Shown here piece by piece: positions 5,432 through 6,470 of a DNA stretch of 6,470 nucleotides (the first letter of the stretch is position 1; each line of letters starts with the position of its first letter). Source of the DNA: DASPKW01 sp038244055 (GTDB lineage Bacteria; Planctomycetota; Phycisphaerae; Tepidisphaerales; Tepidisphaeraceae); the NCBI GenBank assembly GCA_038244055.1, contig JBBRTW010000420.1, positions 1-6,470 of the forward strand, read 5' to 3'. The notes under the pieces were generated by a model. The model saw only the letters and a program-made list of their open reading frames with translations. It searched no databases and was not told the origin of the DNA. The translations under genes were made by a program, and so were the position numbers.

Positions 5432-5446
5432 GTGGGCACCGCCCAC
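5432..5446 (+). terminator. Hairpin GTGGGC-ACC-GCCCAC after the small-protein stop
   Basis: GTGGGC pairs with GCCCAC around an ACC loop, beginning one base after the TAG at 5430. A T-rich run (TTTTTCGTTTTTAG) comes about 30 nt later, too far for a textbook intrinsic terminator, so attenuation or mRNA 3' protection is as likely. The motif resembles the other G/C hairpins dispersed in this window. Confidence 0.4.
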
Positions 5447-5460
5447 CGTCCAAGCCAATC

Positions 5461-5534
5461 TTTCACCGCTTTAAGTTTTTCGTTTTTAGTTTTCTTCCAT
5501 CTTCTCGCTTCCAACTTCTACCTTCTACCCGGAG
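5461..5534 (+). promoter_or_regulatory. Pyrimidine-rich leader and ribosome binding site of the capsid gene
   Basis: 5461-5530 is almost purine-free for long runs (TTTTTCGTTTTTAGTTTTC, then repeated CTTC/CTTCTAC), in sharp contrast to the surrounding sequence. It would leave the mRNA unstructured before GGAG at 5531-5534, six nt from the capsid ATG. This may help high capsid expression; no promoter boxes can be named. Confidence 0.4.
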
Positions 5535-5540
5535 ACCACC

Positions 5541-6470
5541 ATGTCCTTCACCGGAAAAGCCACGTACACCGCCGGCAGCTCGCTCCCCGAAATCGCCGAA
5601 GACGTTTCCGACCTCATCTCCATCGTCTCGCCCCACGAGACCCCCCTGCTCGATGCCCTGGGCGATGCGCCCCGGCCGGCGCGCTCGACGATTCACGAAT
5701 GGCTCGAGGATGCGCTGCTCCCCAACACCGACACGATCAACGATGCCTCCTACGTCGACGCCTCGGCCGACACCTCCTTCGTCGTCCACCACGCCGACCG
5801 CTTCCGCATCGGCGACCAGGTCGCCCTCGTCGGCAGCGCGGAGGTCATGCTCGTCACCGCCATCAACACCGGCACCAATACCCTCACCGTCGTCCGCGCC
5901 TACGGCGGCAGCACGGCCGCCGCGCTCTCCAACGATGCCGCCCTGACCATCCTCGGCAACGCCGCCCTCGAAGGCGACGCGGCCGATGCCGCCCGCTTCA
6001 CCGCCCGCTCCCGCAAGACCAACTACACCCAGATCTTCTCCTCGACCGTCGAGGTCTCCGGCTCGGAGCTGGCCGTGCGCCAGCTCGGCGTGCAGGACGA
6101 ACTCGATTATCAAAAACAGCAGCGGCTCCGCGAGCTTCTGCGCGATCTGGAAAACAGTGTCATCAACGGCCGCGCCCCCGCCGCCACGCAGGAAGGCTCC
6201 TCCACCGTCCGCCGCACGATGAAGGGCATTCTCGCCGCCATCGCCACCCAGCGCTTCGTCCCCGGAGCGGGCGGCTTCCCAGGGGACCCGACGCTCACCG
6301 AGGAGCAGCTCAACCTCGCCCTGCGCGAGATGTGGAAAGTCTCCAGCGGCAAGGTGGACCTGATCGTCGTCAATGGCCGGGAAAAGCGCTGGATCAACAC
6401 CTTCATCGGCAGCAACCGCCGCTACACCGACAGCACGCGCACCTTCACCGATCTGGTCAGCGCCTACGAG
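5541..6470 (+). CDS. Major capsid protein, DUF5309/SU10 type, partial at right edge
   Basis: 310 codons are seen and the frame is still open at the window end. The start ATG has GGAG 6 nt upstream. The N-terminal block reads TYTAGSSLPEIAEDVSDLIS, then IVSPHETPLLDALGDAP and STIHEWLEDALLPN. Later come EGDAADAARFTARSRKTNYT, with NYTQIF at 161-166, VEVSGSELAV (171-180), and DELDYQKQQRLRELLRDLEN leading to SVINGRAP. This order is characteristic of the SU10-type major capsid family (formerly DUF5309, PF17236), an HK97-fold shell protein. A beta-rich insertion (~67-130, with FVVHHADRFRIGDQV and NTLTVVRAYGG) lies between the N-terminal part and the core, as is usual in the family. It would build the icosahedral head carrying the portal encoded upstream. 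The frame is undamaged over all visible length, which argues against long-term decay. Confidence 0.92.
   Translation, partial: MSFTGKATYTAGSSLPEIAEDVSDLISIVSPHETPLLDALGDAPRPARSTIHEWLEDALLPNTDTINDASYVDASADTSFVVHHADRFRIGDQVALVGSAEVMLVTAINTGTNTLTVVRAYGGSTAAALSNDAALTILGNAALEGDAADAARFTARSRKTNYTQIFSSTVEVSGSELAVRQLGVQDELDYQKQQRLRELLRDLENSVINGRAPAATQEGSSTVRRTMKGILAAIATQRFVPGAGGFPGDPTLTEEQLNLALREMWKVSSGKVDLIVVNGREKRWINTFIGSNRRYTDSTRTFTDLVSAYE

Noticed and set aside
4827..5453. Minus-strand frame with ARAGRPCH and RTGGTPVSR peptides
   Set aside because: These peptides are translations of the G/C hairpin repeats and of the antisense of the small protein, not a gene.

Overview
The window is a GC-rich bacterial segment that looks planctomycete-like (Planctomycetota, perhaps Phycisphaerae; Verrucomicrobiota is the main alternative). 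The reasons are a secreted DUF1080-type (3-keto-disaccharide hydrolase-like) protein, a lineage-style small one-helix membrane protein, and scattered G/C-rich hairpin repeats with core CACGGGCG-TCC-CGCCCGTG, which I associate with these genomes from general knowledge. No rRNA, tRNA, CRISPR array or transposase is visible.

Left part (1-2874), ordinary host-type genes. Three minus-strand genes run toward the left edge. The first is a membrane protein with a CxxC...CxxH motif (597-1193). It overlaps by 4 nt (GTGA) a short single-helix protein (370-600), and a lipoprotein gene follows that leaves the window at base 1. A plus-strand gene (1433-2203) encodes a secreted DUF1080-like protein. It converges with a second minus-strand gene (2296-2874) that is a clear paralogue of 597-1193. 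A symmetrical hairpin at 2257-2280 probably ends transcription from both sides. The two paralogues share the 12-nt motif TTGATATCATCG upstream of their starts.

Middle (2875-3223), a gene-free divergent region of about 350 bases. It holds three copies of CCGTGCGCAC spaced exactly 20 bp apart, the first centred in a 24-bp near-perfect palindrome. An A/T-rich patch and a good Shine-Dalgarno follow before the next gene.

Right part (3224-6470), a phage virion module on the plus strand. It has an SPP1 gp6-like portal protein (3224-4882), a small Pro/Ala-rich protein of unknown function with a charged C-terminal helix (5137-5430), and a DUF5309/SU10-type major capsid protein open at the right edge (5541-6470). 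The portal-small protein gap (254 bp) is filled by a 49-bp tandem repeat and a 24-bp inverted repeat. No terminase precedes the portal, so this is a prophage, a degraded prophage or a domesticated capsid module (gene-transfer-agent-like) whose packaging genes lie elsewhere. The capsid-module genes have much stronger ribosome binding sites than most of the host-type genes. The window alone cannot tell whether the module is active.
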